Below are positions 1-9,949 of a stretch of DNA of 64,000 nt, piece after piece. The stretch covers positions 1 through 64,000 of the forward strand of contig NZ_JAAHGO010000017.1 of the NCBI RefSeq assembly GCF_010672455.1. Reading direction: 5' to 3'. How positions within the stretch are numbered: position 1 is the first letter of the stretch; every line of letters starts with the position of its first letter. The position numbers and the translations under genes are program-made. This stretch comes from Okeania sp. SIO2C9. GTDB taxonomy: Bacteria > Cyanobacteriota > Cyanobacteriia > Cyanobacteriales > Microcoleaceae. Under the pieces are notes generated by a model. The model was not told where the DNA came from. It did not search any database and saw only the letters and a program-made list of their open reading frames with translations.

Positions 1-1520
1 ATGAAATATAAATTCGGTCGTTATCTCTAGTAAATGGAATAGTAGAGCGCCAAAAATAACAAGGAAAACTTACTGATTATCCTACTTTTGGTCTCCAGTT
101 ATATTTCTGTTGATTTTCCTTTTCTTACTCTGAGGGAAAAAGAAGTAGCAAAATTTTAGTAACCTACTCCAGAATTATGTTATTAGAGAGGATTGGGATA
201 AGGAAAAATTGATTTCTTAAACTCACCCCTACCTAATAGATGATTAGTATTTTGCCAAACTTCAGATAATGTTATCCATCTCAAGGAATTCAACTAAATG
301 AAATATAAATTCGGTCGTTATCTCTAGTAAATGGAATAGTAGAGCGCCAAAAATAACAAGGAAAACTTACTGATTATCCTACTTTTGGTCTCCAGTTATA
401 TTTCTGTTAATTTTCCTTTTCTTACTCTGAGGGAAAAAGAAGTAGGAAAATTTTAGTAACCTACTCCAGAATTATGTTGTTAGAGAGGATAAGGAAAAAT
501 TGATTTATATTTAAACTCGCCTCTACCTAAAAGATTAAGTATTTGCCCAAACCTCATTTTTGATTTACCTAGTTATCTAGAGGAATCAAATTAAATGAAA
601 TACAAATTAGTTCACTATTTCCAGCAAATGGAATAGTAGAGTGCAAAAAATAACAAGGAAAAATTACTAATAATCCTGCTTCTGGTTGAATTAAATATTT
701 CTGTTGATTTTCCCTGTCTTACTCTCAGGAAAAAGAAGGTTGATTTTTCATGTCTTACTTTGAGGGGAAAAGAAGTAGCAAAATTTCAGTCCTACCTAAT
801 AGATGAATAGTAGAGCGCCAGAAATAATAAGGAAAAATTACTCATTATCCTACTTCTGGTTAAGTCAGGTATTTCTGTTGATTTTCCTTTTCTTACTCTG
901 AGGGAAAATAAGTAGGAAAATTTTCCTAATCTACTCCAGAATTAGTTTGTTAGAGAGGATGAGAATAAGGAAAAATTGATTTATTAGACTCACCCCTAAT
1001 AGATGATTAGTATTTCCCCAAACTTCAGATAATTTTATCCATCTCAAGGACTCGAACTAAATGAAATACAAATTCGTTCACTCTCTCCAACAAATGGAAT
1101 AGTAGAGCGCTAAAAATAACAAGGAAAAATTACTTATTATCCTGCTTTTAGTCTCAACTTATATTTCTGTTGATTTTTCATGTCTTACTCTGAGGGAAAA
1201 AGAAGTAGGAAAATTTTAGTAACCTACTCCAGAATTATGTTGTTAGAGAGGATAAGGAAAAATTGATTTATATTTAAACTCGCCTCTACCTAAAAGATTA
1301 AGTATTTGCCTAAAGCTCATTTTTGATTTACCTAGCTATCTAGAGGAATCAAATTAAATGAAATACAAATTCGTTCGCTATCTCCAGTAAATGGAATAGT
1401 AGAGTGCCAAAAATAAGAAGGAAAAATTACTAATAATCCTGCTTCTGATTGAATTAGATATTTCTCTTGATTTTCCCTGTCTTGAACTGAGGGAAAAGAA
1501 GTACCAAAATTTAAGTAACC
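1..1520. repeat. 297-bp tandem repeat array, about five units
   Basis: Units begin with ATGAAATA(T/C)AAATT at 1, 298, 595, 1061 and 1358. Three of the four spacings are exactly 297 bp; the 595-1061 spacing of 466 bp contains an extra partial unit. Every unit carries the same internal blocks, including AACAAGGAAAA, a TTACT..CCTACTT block and a later AAGTAGG..AGTAA block that are partly complementary, so each unit could fold into a long stem. The first codons give a short open frame of 9-13 codons (MKYKFVHSLQQME-stop in the fourth unit). No long frame exists on either strand. The array may continue to the left of the window. Confidence 0.85.
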
Positions 1521-1535
1521 AGAGCCATAATGATT

Positions 1536-2414
1536 TTATTTTATACTATTCGGAACTTGAATATAATAAACGCCACTGCAATAACTTTCAGGGTGAATAT
1601 GATAATTTTGAAATCCTTCGGACTCTAACACAACTGCCCAACCACTTAACTTCTAATCTGAGGGTAAATTCTGGAAAAATTGATAATTAGACTTATCAGT
1701 AAAACGACTAAAATAATCATGCAGAGAACTATTAATTTTTTTACTCAGAGCAGCCATTACAGGATTATTATCTGTAAAAATTTCGTAGGTTTGACTACCT
1801 CTATTTATCGGTTTATCTGGTCGATCTTTTAAAAGAGTAGGATGTCGAACAATGTAATCTTTAAAATCACTATTATAAGCTGCCAAATTCTCCCATCCTT
1901 CTACATTGGCAAACTGGTATTTAGCTACTAATTCTGAGCAGTCAAAAATAGACTCAGCTTCAGACTTTTTACCTACATCTTGCAAAGCTAAACCCAGATG
2001 AGCATAAGCTTTGATATGTCTATGATTAATCTTTATCGCTTTTTCAAATTGAGCGATCGCTTCTTCAGATTTACCTATTTATCGTAAAGCTATTCCTAGT
2101 TGTGCATAAGCATCAGCAGAATTATAATTAAGTTTAATAATTTTCTGATATAGCTTTATTGCTTCTTCCCAATGAGACTGTTTCCCTAAAATTTATGCTA
2201 AACCTACCATAGCATTAACAGAATTTTTATCCTGCTTTAATGCAGTGTTATAACATTCAATTACTTCCTCATGTTTTTCCTGTTGACTTAACAGAAAACC
2301 AAAATTTATATGAGGATCAGCAGAAGTAGGAATTAAATTAACAACAGCTTGATAACAAGCTTCAGCTATATCAACTTTTCCCTGCTCATAAAAAATAGCA
2401 GCAATATTAGTCAA
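1536..2414 (-). pseudogene. TPR protein with C-terminal 2OG-Fe(II) oxygenase domain, broken
   Basis: Read on the minus strand, tetratricopeptide repeats (ACYQAVVNLIP, CYNTALKQDK, LYQKIIKLNY, QFEKAIKIN) lead into a region with WENLAAYN and NPVMAAL, and then, after a frameshift near 1653, into GWAVVLESEGFQNYHIHPES and CSGVYYIQVP. The last motif, with HIHP as a metal-ligand motif, is typical of the TPR-linked putative 2OG-Fe(II) oxygenases (TIGR02466-like). The frame is broken by TAA near 2190, TAA near 2077 and the frameshift near 1653, and it ends at 1536. Both TAA codons lie where the repeat would accept glutamine. The 5' end begins at a TTG near 2414 and upstream sequence stays open for only a few codons, so the start is uncertain. 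It is not expected to give a functional protein. Confidence 0.75.
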
Positions 2415-2718
2415 ATTTCTGTAGTCTACTTTTGTGAAAACTGCTATAAATAGAATAATTAATTTTACTGCTTCCGGACAACTTATTGAAAAAAGACAGG
2501 GCTAATTAATTGTTGCCAGATACTATATTATAACCCTATACTTTTTGTTAACTAACTTTAGCAATATGGATAAGATTTCTGATGATACAACTTTTATCTA
2601 GTGATAATCAAATCAACACTTCCCCATAAAAAGGGAATATCCGTAGTAAATCTTCTAGTAAATATTCCGGTATTAGGAATTACCAATTATTTATCATCCC
2701 ATAAATATCAAATGCCAG

Positions 2719-4077
2719 TTATTTGTTCATTTTTTCCTTAATTACCTCAGCTTGATAAGCACGAGTTTCAAAAGTATCAGCTAATTCCCAAATAGAAGGA
2801 TAGACTTGACTCATAATAATACCAATCATTTCTTTTTCTGGATCGGCAAAATAATTAGTTCCAAATAAACCTCCTCCTCTAAAACTACCGACAGAACTAA
2901 GTGCAGTTGAAATTTCAGAATTCTCCTTAACTTCAAATCCATTAGTATATTTATAACCAACACTTATGGGACGATCTTTGAAACGATCTTGAGGACGAAT
3001 AGAGAGAAATGTTTCAATGGTTTCTTGATTAGCTATTTTTACCATTTGCTGCCCATCTTTACTCTTTAAATTTCCCCCATTAAGTAGCATTTGCAAAAAA
3101 CGAGCAAAGTCATTAGGAGTAGAAACTAAACCAGCACCTCCTGAAAAATAAGTATCTCCTGTAAGATAAGGATAAGCTTCATCAATAAATAAACCTGGTT
3201 TTAATTCTCTGGTTTTCTCACCTATAGGTTCTAAATTTCCATTGGCATTTGGAGTATAAGTAACTGCCAAACGATTTAATTTATTTTTAGTCACAAAAAA
3301 ACCAGTATCATCCATTTCTAAAGGAGTAAAAATTCGCTCTGCCAAAAACTGATCAAAAGGTTTTTGGGAAACAACTTCTATTAGATAACCCAAAACATCT
3401 GAGTTAAGACCATAAAGATAATCTGTACCTGGTTCAAAAGCTAGAGGAACTTTACTTAAACGGTTTACCATTTCGCCAATAGTTCCTGAAGTAGTTGAAA
3501 GACCATCAGAAATATTAGCAGCTTTTAATAAGGGAAAAAGAATTGGTTGATTTTGGAAATTATAGGAGATTCCCGAAGTATGATTGAGTAGTTGCTCAAT
3601 AGTAATCTGATTTTTTACAGGGGTGGTAGTATAATCATTTCTATTTCCCGAATTACCTTGCACCAGCACTTTCATATTAGCGAAAGAAGGAATATATTTA
3701 GAAACCGGATCGGTTAATTTAATCAATCCATCTTCAGCTAATAAATAAGTAGCAAAACCAGTGACAATTTTAGTTTGAGAAGCCATCCTAAAAATATTAT
3801 TTTCTACCATTGGAACTTTGTTTTCCAGACTGCTAAACCCAAAAGTTTGACGATAAGCTATCTTGCCATCTTTGACAATTAAACCTACTGCACCAGCAAT
3901 TTTTCCAGTATCTACAAAGTTTTGAATATCTTCTGTTAAAGCATTGAGTATGACTGAAGAAAGTCCTACTAATTCTGGGTTATCTACTGTAGTAAAACCC
4001 TGAACTTTTACTACCAGCGGCAGATTAACCAAAGCTGATATTATTACGATTAATAAGAATCTTTTAAACTTGTTCAT
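2719..4077 (-). CDS. Serine beta-lactamase-family hydrolase (class C / esterase-like), exported
   Basis: The product is a member of the serine beta-lactamase/penicillin-binding-protein-like superfamily (PF00144), a group that includes esterases and peptidases, so substrate cannot be assigned. I start at the ATG at 4077, because it places the hydrophobic segment FLLIVIISALVNLPLVV at the N-terminus as a signal peptide; another ATG at 4110 adds 11 residues. Visible motifs, counted from the longer start, are the nucleophile box SQTK (111-114), YGLN (233-236) at the YxN position, and a C-terminal GGAGLVST plus RGGGLFG block. Length of about 450 residues is normal for the family. It is flanked on the promoter side by a truncated copy of itself (4227-4654) and by a repeat at 4112-4258. 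Catalytic motifs look intact. Function as an antibiotic resistance enzyme is not implied. Confidence 0.85.
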   Translation of the reverse strand: MNKFKRFLLIVIISALVNLPLVVKVQGFTTVDNPELVGLSSVILNALTEDIQNFVDTGKIAGAVGLIVKDGKIAYRQTFGFSSLENKVPMVENNIFRMASQTKIVTGFATYLLAEDGLIKLTDPVSKYIPSFANMKVLVQGNSGNRNDYTTTPVKNQITIEQLLNHTSGISYNFQNQPILFPLLKAANISDGLSTTSGTIGEMVNRLSKVPLAFEPGTDYLYGLNSDVLGYLIEVVSQKPFDQFLAERIFTPLEMDDTGFFVTKNKLNRLAVTYTPNANGNLEPIGEKTRELKPGLFIDEAYPYLTGDTYFSGGAGLVSTPNDFARFLQMLLNGGNLKSKDGQQMVKIANQETIETFLSIRPQDRFKDRPISVGYKYTNGFEVKENSEISTALSSVGSFRGGGLFGTNYFADPEKEMIGIIMSQVYPSIWELADTFETRAYQAEVIKEKMNK

Positions 4078-4111
4078 ATTTTGTGTAATAGACTGCTTAT
4101 AAAAAGACATT

Positions 4112-4258
4112 CAATAATTAATAATTAACAATTAATAATTAATAATTACCTCTCCTGAAAACGAATAGGATTGACCAAAATTATTTTTTTTTCTTCTCTT
4201 AGTCGATTGGATATGGCTAGGTTTCCTCAGCATATCATCCTACGGACAGCTCCGCTTT
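4112..4258 (+). mobile_element. Family A element (truncated right end)
   Basis: It starts with the TAATAATTAA tract, then ACCTCTCCTGAAAACGAATAGG, the sequence GTCGATTGGATATGG and a CCTCAGC palindrome arm, then stops at the edge of the beta-lactamase fragment, lacking the usual TTTTTCGGTAA end. It forms the junction where the second hydrolase copy was cut. Confidence 0.6.
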
Positions 4259-4654
4259 GAATAGTTTCTGGAGCAGGAATTTTCACAATTTGCTGCTTAT
4301 CTTTACTTTCTAATTCTCCTCCATTAAGTAGTATTTGTAAAAAACGAACCAAGTCATCAAGGGTAGAAACTAAACCAGCAACCCCTGAAAAATAAGTATC
4401 TCCTGTCAAATAAGGATAAGTTTGATCAACAAAAGTACCAGGGGATAATTCGCGTTTTTTTTCACCAATTGGTTCTCAAACTCTATTAATATTTAGGAGT
4501 ATAAGCAACCATTAAACTATTGAAACGATTTTTATCAATAAAAAACCCAGTATCATCCATTCCTAAATGAGCAAAAATACGTTCCTGTAAAAACTGAGCC
4601 AAAGATTTTCCAGATACTACTTCTATGAGATAACCTAAAACAATTGGTAATTCT
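4227..4654 (-). pseudogene. Truncated second copy of the beta-lactamase-family hydrolase
   Basis: Minus-strand translation gives LGYLIEVVSGKSLAQFL, HLGMDDTGFFIDKNRFN, VAYTPKY-stop, and then in a shifted frame EPIGEKKRELSPGTFVDQ, followed by LTGDTYFSGVAGLVST and RFLQILLNGGELESKDKQQ. All of these align with the middle and C-terminal part of the neighbouring gene at 2719-4077. The N-terminal half with the SxxK nucleophile is absent, a frameshift lies near 4490, and the 3' end runs into a family A repeat. It is a decayed tandem duplicate without a catalytic serine. Confidence 0.8.
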
Positions 4655-4842
4655 ATCTTCATCTCAGCATTAAGCTATAAATATTATCTAAATACCCCAC
4701 GATTTGATATTTTAAATAGCATTAACAACGAGAGTAAAGCAAAATTACTTAATTTTTTGAATATTAAAAAAATACAAAGATATAGGGAAAGCACCCCAAA
4801 AAAACTTATCTTAAATAAAACCAATTAAAAACTTTCCTAATC

Positions 4843-5175
4843 ATGGCAAAAATCACTCATAAAGAAGTATTCGACCTCCTAATCAAAGAAGTTCTTGAAG
4901 CTTACCCACACGTGGAAAATAAGTTGGATTTTGTATCTAAAGATATTTTAGAGCATCTTCTCTCTAATAGTGATGGGGTGAGAGAAAGATTGCGTAAGGG
5001 ATCTTTTACAAAAGATGATGGTGAAGTTAATCAAACTGAAGCTTTTTTGCTCACCTGGGTCGATGAAGTATGGGATGTAGAAAATGGTAATCAACAGCTA
5101 TATGAAAAATTTATCTCTGAATTAAATGGAACGCCACAGAAGTTTGATTTATATGACAAAGAAGTACCTCATTAA
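4843..5175 (+). CDS. Small hypothetical protein, 110 aa
   Basis: The frame opens with MAKITHKEVFDLL and ends EVPH. The product is acidic, predicted mostly helical, with no signal peptide, membrane segment or cysteine motif. I do not recognise a family. Codon use resembles the neighbouring genes, and the frame is free of repeat sequence, which favours a real gene. It is isolated: the hydrolase fragment lies upstream on the other strand and about 1.8 kb of repeats follows. No clear ribosome-binding site precedes the ATG (TTTCCTAATC). Confidence 0.6.
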   Translation: MAKITHKEVFDLLIKEVLEAYPHVENKLDFVSKDILEHLLSNSDGVRERLRKGSFTKDDGEVNQTEAFLLTWVDEVWDVENGNQQLYEKFISELNGTPQKFDLYDKEVPH

Positions 5176-5351
5176 CGAAGTCAGAAGTTAGAAGTTAGAA
5201 GTTATTTTTGTAACAGAGATTTGAGCTTTGCTCCAAAAACCCGATCGCCTTAAAAGGCGGGGTTGCGCGACCCAATTATTTTGATAAGGTCATTTAAGTT
5301 GTGGCTAAACAAACAAATCTCGTAAATATTCAGCTGTCAGCTATCAGCTAT

Positions 5352-5486
5352 TTATTTTGGTAGGAGGAATTAGTCTCCAAAGTCAATTAAAATTTATTAA
5401 GCATTCAACTTTCAGCTATTAACTATGAGTTATTAACTTATTATTTTGGCAGGAGGAATTAGTCTCCAAAGTCAATTAAAATTTAT
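5352..5486 (+). repeat. 46-bp direct repeat pair
   Basis: The sequence from TTATTTTGG to AATTTAT occurs at 5352-5397 and again at 5441-5486 with one base difference (GGTAGG versus GGCAGG). The spacer contains fragments related to family B ends (GCATTCAACTTTCAGC). Confidence 0.85.
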
Positions 5487-5701
5487 GAATAAAAGGTTAT
5501 CAGCTGACCTTAATAATTTATTACGTTCAAAAGCTAAATACTTACTAGTACAAATTTTATATGAGGTTGCATAGAATTACAAAATTCATTCATTGATCTA
5601 TCTTTATCTACGTCTATCTACAGTCAATTGTGCTTTAAGTATTATTCTATGCAGCTTCATTTCAATTTGGTATAAATCTCTTTGATGAAACTTATCATTC
5701 T

Positions 5702-5822
5702 TTGACCAAAAAATTTGGGTAGTTACGCCTCCTCTTTTACGAGGATAAAAAGCGGTCGAGGGATGGCGAGGTTTCCTCGCCATATCCAATTGACCAAGAG
5801 AAAAGAATATTCCGTATTTCAA
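5702..5822 (-). mobile_element. Family A element, reverse orientation
   Basis: It begins ACCAAAAAATTTGGGTAGT, then CGCCTCCTCTTTTACGAGG (left-end hairpin), AGCGGTCG, the palindrome GCGAGG-TTTCCTCGC and CATATCCAATTGACC. The right end is degenerate and followed by heptamer repeats near 5870. Confidence 0.6.
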
Positions 5823-6734
5823 ACTTCTTTATTGCAGAGGTACTGTTAGTGTAGCTCCTCCGGAGGAGGCTAACTGATAACTGATAACTGAAATGACACT
5901 TCCTACGATTACTTGCAGGTTAAGTGGAGGAACATTAACTAAGGGTGACGAAGACATAATTCAATATCACACATTAGTATATAAAATGCTTATCCCTTGA
6001 TTATTTTTTTGGGGTTTTGCTGAATCAAGGTATGAAAATAAAAGCTGAATAATCTCAAATATTTGTCATTAATATTTGTCATTCAATAGTGTACCGTTGG
6101 CGGTAGCGATGGGGAGTATTATCAGCAAAAAATACAAATCATACCCAAAATCATCAACACCTTTTTTAGCCACTACAACAGATAGATCAAATCCACATCC
6201 CAAACATGAACATAATGTTGGATGTTTTAGGATGTTTTCTAGCTTTAAGACTTTTTCTAATGTCTGCTTTGAATGATCTGTTTGTCTCCCTGATACTCCC
6301 TTAAAAATTCTCTCAATAGCTGTTCAATATTAATGATCCAATAGTCAGTATTCCCAAAAAATAATCAAAATAAAATAGTATAGTGCCCTACTACAAAAAC
6401 ATAAGCATTCTCCTTTTTGTAGATTATAATCCACTAATACCGCTACACGAAAGTTAAAAGTAAAAAGTTAAAAGTTAATCATTTTTGATTTGTAATTGTT
6501 TTAGGATTTTGTAACTGGTCAGTTATTTCCGCTATCCTGCATTAATAGCTTTTTCATTAATGAGGAACATTAGATAATCTACTTTGAAAGTAACTTTGAA
6601 TTTTTGCTCGAATTTTCAATTTTACTTCCTCTTTCAAACATATTAAATTAATAGTTGATGGCTCATACCGTTTATCAAAAACTTTTCTACATTTTCTTGA
6701 GTAGGGGAGTAGGGGAGTAGGGAAGTAGGGGAGT

Positions 6735-6878
6735 ATTCAACAATTAATAATGAATAATGAATAATGAATAATTACCTCTCCTTGAAAAGAAGAGGATTGA
6801 CTAATAATGAAATTTTTTTTTTATTATCCCCTTAAAAGGGGAGGCTTTAAACCACAATTTTTCGGTAAAAATAAGAAT
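6735..6878 (+). mobile_element. Family A element
   Basis: Compact copy: TTCAACAATTAATAATGAA, the hairpin CCTCTCCTTGAAAAGAAGAGG arms, then CCCCTTAAAAGGGGAGGC and the terminal ACAATTTTTCGGTAA. The central palindrome block is deleted. Confidence 0.75.
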
Positions 6879-7029
6879 AATTAACATTAATTTGGCTCAA
6901 ATTAACAGAAAGATTATTCTACACTGTGTTAATTACTTAATAACTGAAGTGTCACCTAAGTATAGCATTACTTTTGGGAATTGGTATTAAGAACTGATAG
7001 CTGAATGCTTACACAAAAACTTATAAAAA

Positions 7030-8130
7030 ATGCGCTTAAAATCTCTCGACGTATTTCGTGGCATCACAATTGCCAGTATGATTCTTGTTAATAACCCAGG
7101 CAGTTGGAATTATGTTTATTCACCCTTACTTCACGCAAAATGGCATGGCTGTACACCCACCGATTTAGTATTTCCCTTCTTCTTATTTATCGCAGGTGTA
7201 GCAATGACTTTTTCCCTGTCAAAATACACCGATAAAAACCAACCAACTCCACAAATTTATCGGCGAATTTTACAGCGATGTCTCATACTTTTCCTCTTAG
7301 GTTTACTACTAAATGGCTTTCCTAATTATGACTTAGCTAATATTAGAATTATGGGAGTATTGCAACGCATTAGTTTAGCTTACCTCCTTGCAGCGATCGC
7401 CATCCTTAACCTTTCGAGAAAACAACTTTATGGACTTGCCGCTATATTACTAATTGGATACTGGATAGCCATGCAATTAATATCCGTTCCCGGTTATGGC
7501 GCTGGCGACTTTTCCCCAGAAGGAAATCTTGGTGCTTATATTGATCGCCTTATTCTTACCCAACAACATTTGTGGGCCGGAAAACCATACGACCCAGAAG
7601 GACTATTTAGTACCTTACCTGCTGTAGTAACCGTTTTGATTGGTTACTTTACAGGAGAATGGCTGAAGCATCAACCAATCAAAAGTCGCACCAGCTTAAA
7701 TCTGGTCATTTTCGGTCTTAGTTGTTTAGTAGTTGGGTATATCTGGGGACTATTTTTTCCCATCAATAAAGCTTTATGGACAAGTTCCTATGTGATATTT
7801 ACTGGTGGATGGGCTTTAATTTTACTGGCCACTTGTTATGAAGCGATCGAAGTCCGAGGTTGGCAAAAATGGGGACGGCCATTTGAAGTGATGGGTTTGA
7901 ATGCCATTTTTATATTTGTTGCTTCTGGATTTTTGGCCAGAATGATGATTTATCACAATATTGGTAGTGGGGAAAATTCTCCTACCGTCAAAACTTGGAT
8001 ATATGAAAATTTTTTTCAATCCTGGGCAGGGTCATTAAATGGTTCTTTGGTCTTTGCTATTGTTAATGTGTTATTTTGGTGGGGAATTTCTGAATTTATG
8101 TATCGTCGAGGTTGGTTTCTTAAAGTTTAA
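7030..8130 (+). CDS. NagX/HGSNAT-like multi-pass acyltransferase (DUF5009-type)
   Basis: The 366-residue protein opens with LKSLDVFRGITIASMILVNN and has about ten hydrophobic segments. This opening and the block WHGCTPTDLVFPFFLFIAG (residues 38-56) are hallmarks of the COG4299/DUF5009 family related to heparan-alpha-glucosaminide N-acetyltransferase, which moves an acyl group from acyl-CoA across a membrane onto an amino sugar using a histidine. H39 in the WHG motif is a candidate for that histidine (inference). Further family blocks are RIMGVLQRISLAYL and EVMGLNAIFIFVAS. The C-terminus MYRRGWFLKV is typical. Length is normal for bacterial members. It stands alone between repeats, so no partner points to its substrate; cell-envelope sugar acylation is the likeliest role. 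Confidence 0.85.
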   Translation: MRLKSLDVFRGITIASMILVNNPGSWNYVYSPLLHAKWHGCTPTDLVFPFFLFIAGVAMTFSLSKYTDKNQPTPQIYRRILQRCLILFLLGLLLNGFPNYDLANIRIMGVLQRISLAYLLAAIAILNLSRKQLYGLAAILLIGYWIAMQLISVPGYGAGDFSPEGNLGAYIDRLILTQQHLWAGKPYDPEGLFSTLPAVVTVLIGYFTGEWLKHQPIKSRTSLNLVIFGLSCLVVGYIWGLFFPINKALWTSSYVIFTGGWALILLATCYEAIEVRGWQKWGRPFEVMGLNAIFIFVASGFLARMMIYHNIGSGENSPTVKTWIYENFFQSWAGSLNGSLVFAIVNVLFWWGISEFMYRRGWFLKV

Positions 8131-8231
8131 TCAATATTGGTAGTCAGAAAGTAAGGATTTCCTGGGGAATGCGGAGCTAACAGCTATTAGCGCTTCAGCA
8201 GTCAGCCATAAAAATCAAATAAGCTATTATT

Positions 8232-8428
8232 GTAAGTATTTCCTGCGGACTGCGGAGCTAACAGTTCTTAGTTTTTTAATCAATGAAGCAAGCATTGGTT
8301 TAACTTATATTACATTTTTAATCAGAGAATGAACCACAATAACGATGAGTTTGAGTTCAATTTATACAACTTTTGGCGGGAAATATATGTGTTTATAAAT
8401 ATCTAATAGCTGACTGCTGAATGCTTAC
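8232..8428 (+). mobile_element. Family B MITE with perfect 8-bp target duplication
   Basis: The element starts GTAAGTATTTCC and ends GCTGAATGCTTAC. It is flanked on both sides by CTATTATT (8224-8231 and 8429-8436), a clear target-site duplication. No coding capacity. A related partial copy lies just upstream (about 8152-8220). Confidence 0.85.
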
Positions 8429-8507
8429 CTATTATTATTCAATTTAGTCTAGAAAATTTGTCAATGTGGTCTGATAGATATTGATATGAAAAACAATAAT
8501 CAGGTTC

Positions 8508-8702
8508 AATAATTGATAATTGATAATTGATAATTACCTCTCCCTAAAAGGAAGAGGATTGAGTAAAAGGAAAATTTTTTATCTCTTGGTCGATTGGATA
8601 TGGTTAGGAAACCCATCCATCTCACCCTACGGTAAGCTCCGAAGATCGACCGCTTGTTTCTTCTTTAAAGGAGAGGCTTTAAACCTTAATTATTCGATAA
8701 GT
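8508..8702 (+). mobile_element. Family A element
   Basis: TTGATAATTGATAATTACC, then CCTCTCCCTAAAAGGAAGAGG, GGTCGATTGGATATGG, an embedded AGCTCCGAAGATCGACCGC block and ending CCTTAATTATTCGATAA. The end differs slightly from the usual TTTTTCGGTAA. Confidence 0.7.
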
Positions 8703-8744
8703 CCTGATATTTTTATTTTTAGTTAAATATAAACAGATTTGAAA

Positions 8745-9593
8745 ATGAACATTAACCAAGATAATTTTATAGTCCGTCCAATGACTCTAGCTGACTTAAA
8801 ATTAGCTATAAGTTGGGCTGGTGATGAAGGATGGAACCCCGGAATTGATGATCCTAATAATTTTTATGTAGCTGACCCTCAAGGTTTTTTAATTGGAGAA
8901 TTAAACGGGCAACCAATAAGTTGTATTTCTGTAGTTAGATATAGTAAAAAGTTTAGTTTTATTGGTTTTTATATTGTCAAACCTGAATGGAGAAAAAAAG
9001 GATTTGGCTTAAAAATTTGGCAGGAAGCTTTCAAGTTAATTAATAATCAACCTGCTGCTTTAGATGCTGTTTTGGCACAAGTTAATACTTACCGTAAATC
9101 TGGCTTTGAAATTGCTCATAGTCATCTACGTTATCAAGGAATAATTCCTGGTGAAATATCTCAAGATATCAAAGACTTAAAGACTATTAATTTTGAGAAA
9201 CTTTGTAATTACGATCGCCTTTATTTTCCTGCCGACCGTCCTGATTTTCTCAAAGCATGGATTAATCAATCAAATGGTAAAAGTTATGGAATAATTAATG
9301 ATGGAAATTTAGTTGGTTATGGGGTTATTAGAAAAGCAAAAGAAGGATTTAGGATAGGTCCTATATTTGCCGAAAACCAAAAAATAGCAGAAAAGTTATT
9401 TTTAGCTTTGTGCAGTTATTCGGATAATCAAAATGTTTATATTGATGTTCCTAATATTAATCAACAAGCTATTAATTTAGTTGAAAATTATCAAATGCAA
9501 TGTGTTTTTGAATGTGTCAGAATGTATTCCGGTCTAGAACCAAATATTAATTGGAAAAATATTTTTGGTGTGACTAGCTTAGAATTAGGATAA
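8745..9593 (+). CDS. Two-domain GNAT N-acetyltransferase
   Basis: The N-terminal domain (about residues 1-135) opens with a typical GNAT strand (FIVRPMTLADLKLAISWA) and carries the acetyl-CoA-binding region FYIVKPEWRKKGFGLKIWQ, in which RKKGFG matches the (Q/R)xxGxG/A pyrophosphate-binding motif. The second half (KSYGIINDGNLVGYGVIRKA, then RIGPIFAENQKIAEKLF) matches the C-terminal acetyltransferase-like domain found in GNAT_acetyltr_18-type proteins. I use the ATG at 8745 rather than a TTG six bases upstream. There is no strong ribosome-binding site. It is isolated by repeats on both sides, so the acetylated substrate cannot be deduced. Confidence 0.85.
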   Translation: MNINQDNFIVRPMTLADLKLAISWAGDEGWNPGIDDPNNFYVADPQGFLIGELNGQPISCISVVRYSKKFSFIGFYIVKPEWRKKGFGLKIWQEAFKLINNQPAALDAVLAQVNTYRKSGFEIAHSHLRYQGIIPGEISQDIKDLKTINFEKLCNYDRLYFPADRPDFLKAWINQSNGKSYGIINDGNLVGYGVIRKAKEGFRIGPIFAENQKIAEKLFLALCSYSDNQNVYIDVPNINQQAINLVENYQMQCVFECVRMYSGLEPNINWKNIFGVTSLELG

Positions 9594-9621
9594 ACTTTCA
9601 AGATGATTTGATAGGGTCATT

Positions 9622-9656
9622 TCAGTTATCAGTTATCAGTTATCAGTTATCAGTTA
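9622..9656 (+). repeat. Heptamer tandem repeat (TTATCAG)n
   Basis: About five copies of TTATCAG/CAGTTAT in a row. It belongs to the short tandemly repeated heptamers (STRR) known in cyanobacteria. Similar tracts occur near 5870, 20390-20590 and 48445. Confidence 0.85.
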
Positions 9657-9822
9657 GCCTCCTGTGGTCGGAACTGCGTTAAAAGTACCTCTGCAATAAG
9701 GAGGCTTGAAATCAGGAATATTCTCTTTCTCTTGGTTGATTTGATATGGTGAGGAGACCTCGCCTCGACCACTTTTTATCCCCTTAAAAGGGGAGGCGCA
9801 TACCCACAATTTTTCGGTAATG
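9657..9822 (+). mobile_element. Family A element
   Basis: GGTTGATTTGATATGGTGAGGAGACC block, then CCCCTTAAAAGGGGAGGCGC and ending ACAATTTTTCGGTAA. The left part contains an AGCCTCCTG...GGAGGCT inverted pair shared with the copies near 24140 and 26740. Confidence 0.7.
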
Positions 9823-9949
9823 AAGCTGATAGTTGAGAGGTTAACACTCAATGCTTACCTTTTTTTTCTCACAAAAAGCTACAAATATCAGTAGTGGAAT
9901 AAATTTTTCAGAAAAGTCTAAATTAACAAAGGGTTCAGCAATTTTCTTA

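Larger units (their letters stand above)
5176..7029. other. Gene-free stretch made of repeats
   Basis: I find no supported gene in these 1.85 kb. It holds a 46-bp direct repeat (5352-5397 and 5441-5486, sharing AGGAGGAATTAGTCTCCAAA), a family A element on the minus strand (5702-5822), a family E-like element (about 6012-6166), short GAGTAGGG tandem repeats (about 6698-6732) and another family A element (6735-6878). A 66-codon frame at 6076-6276 lies across the family E-like copy and is not convincing. Confidence 0.6.

Noticed and set aside
1-1520. Template/variable repeats of a diversity-generating retroelement
   Set aside because: No reverse transcriptase in the window and no A-specific variation between units.
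6076-6276. 66-codon frame
   Set aside because: Covers a family E-like repeat and ends in low-complexity sequence.
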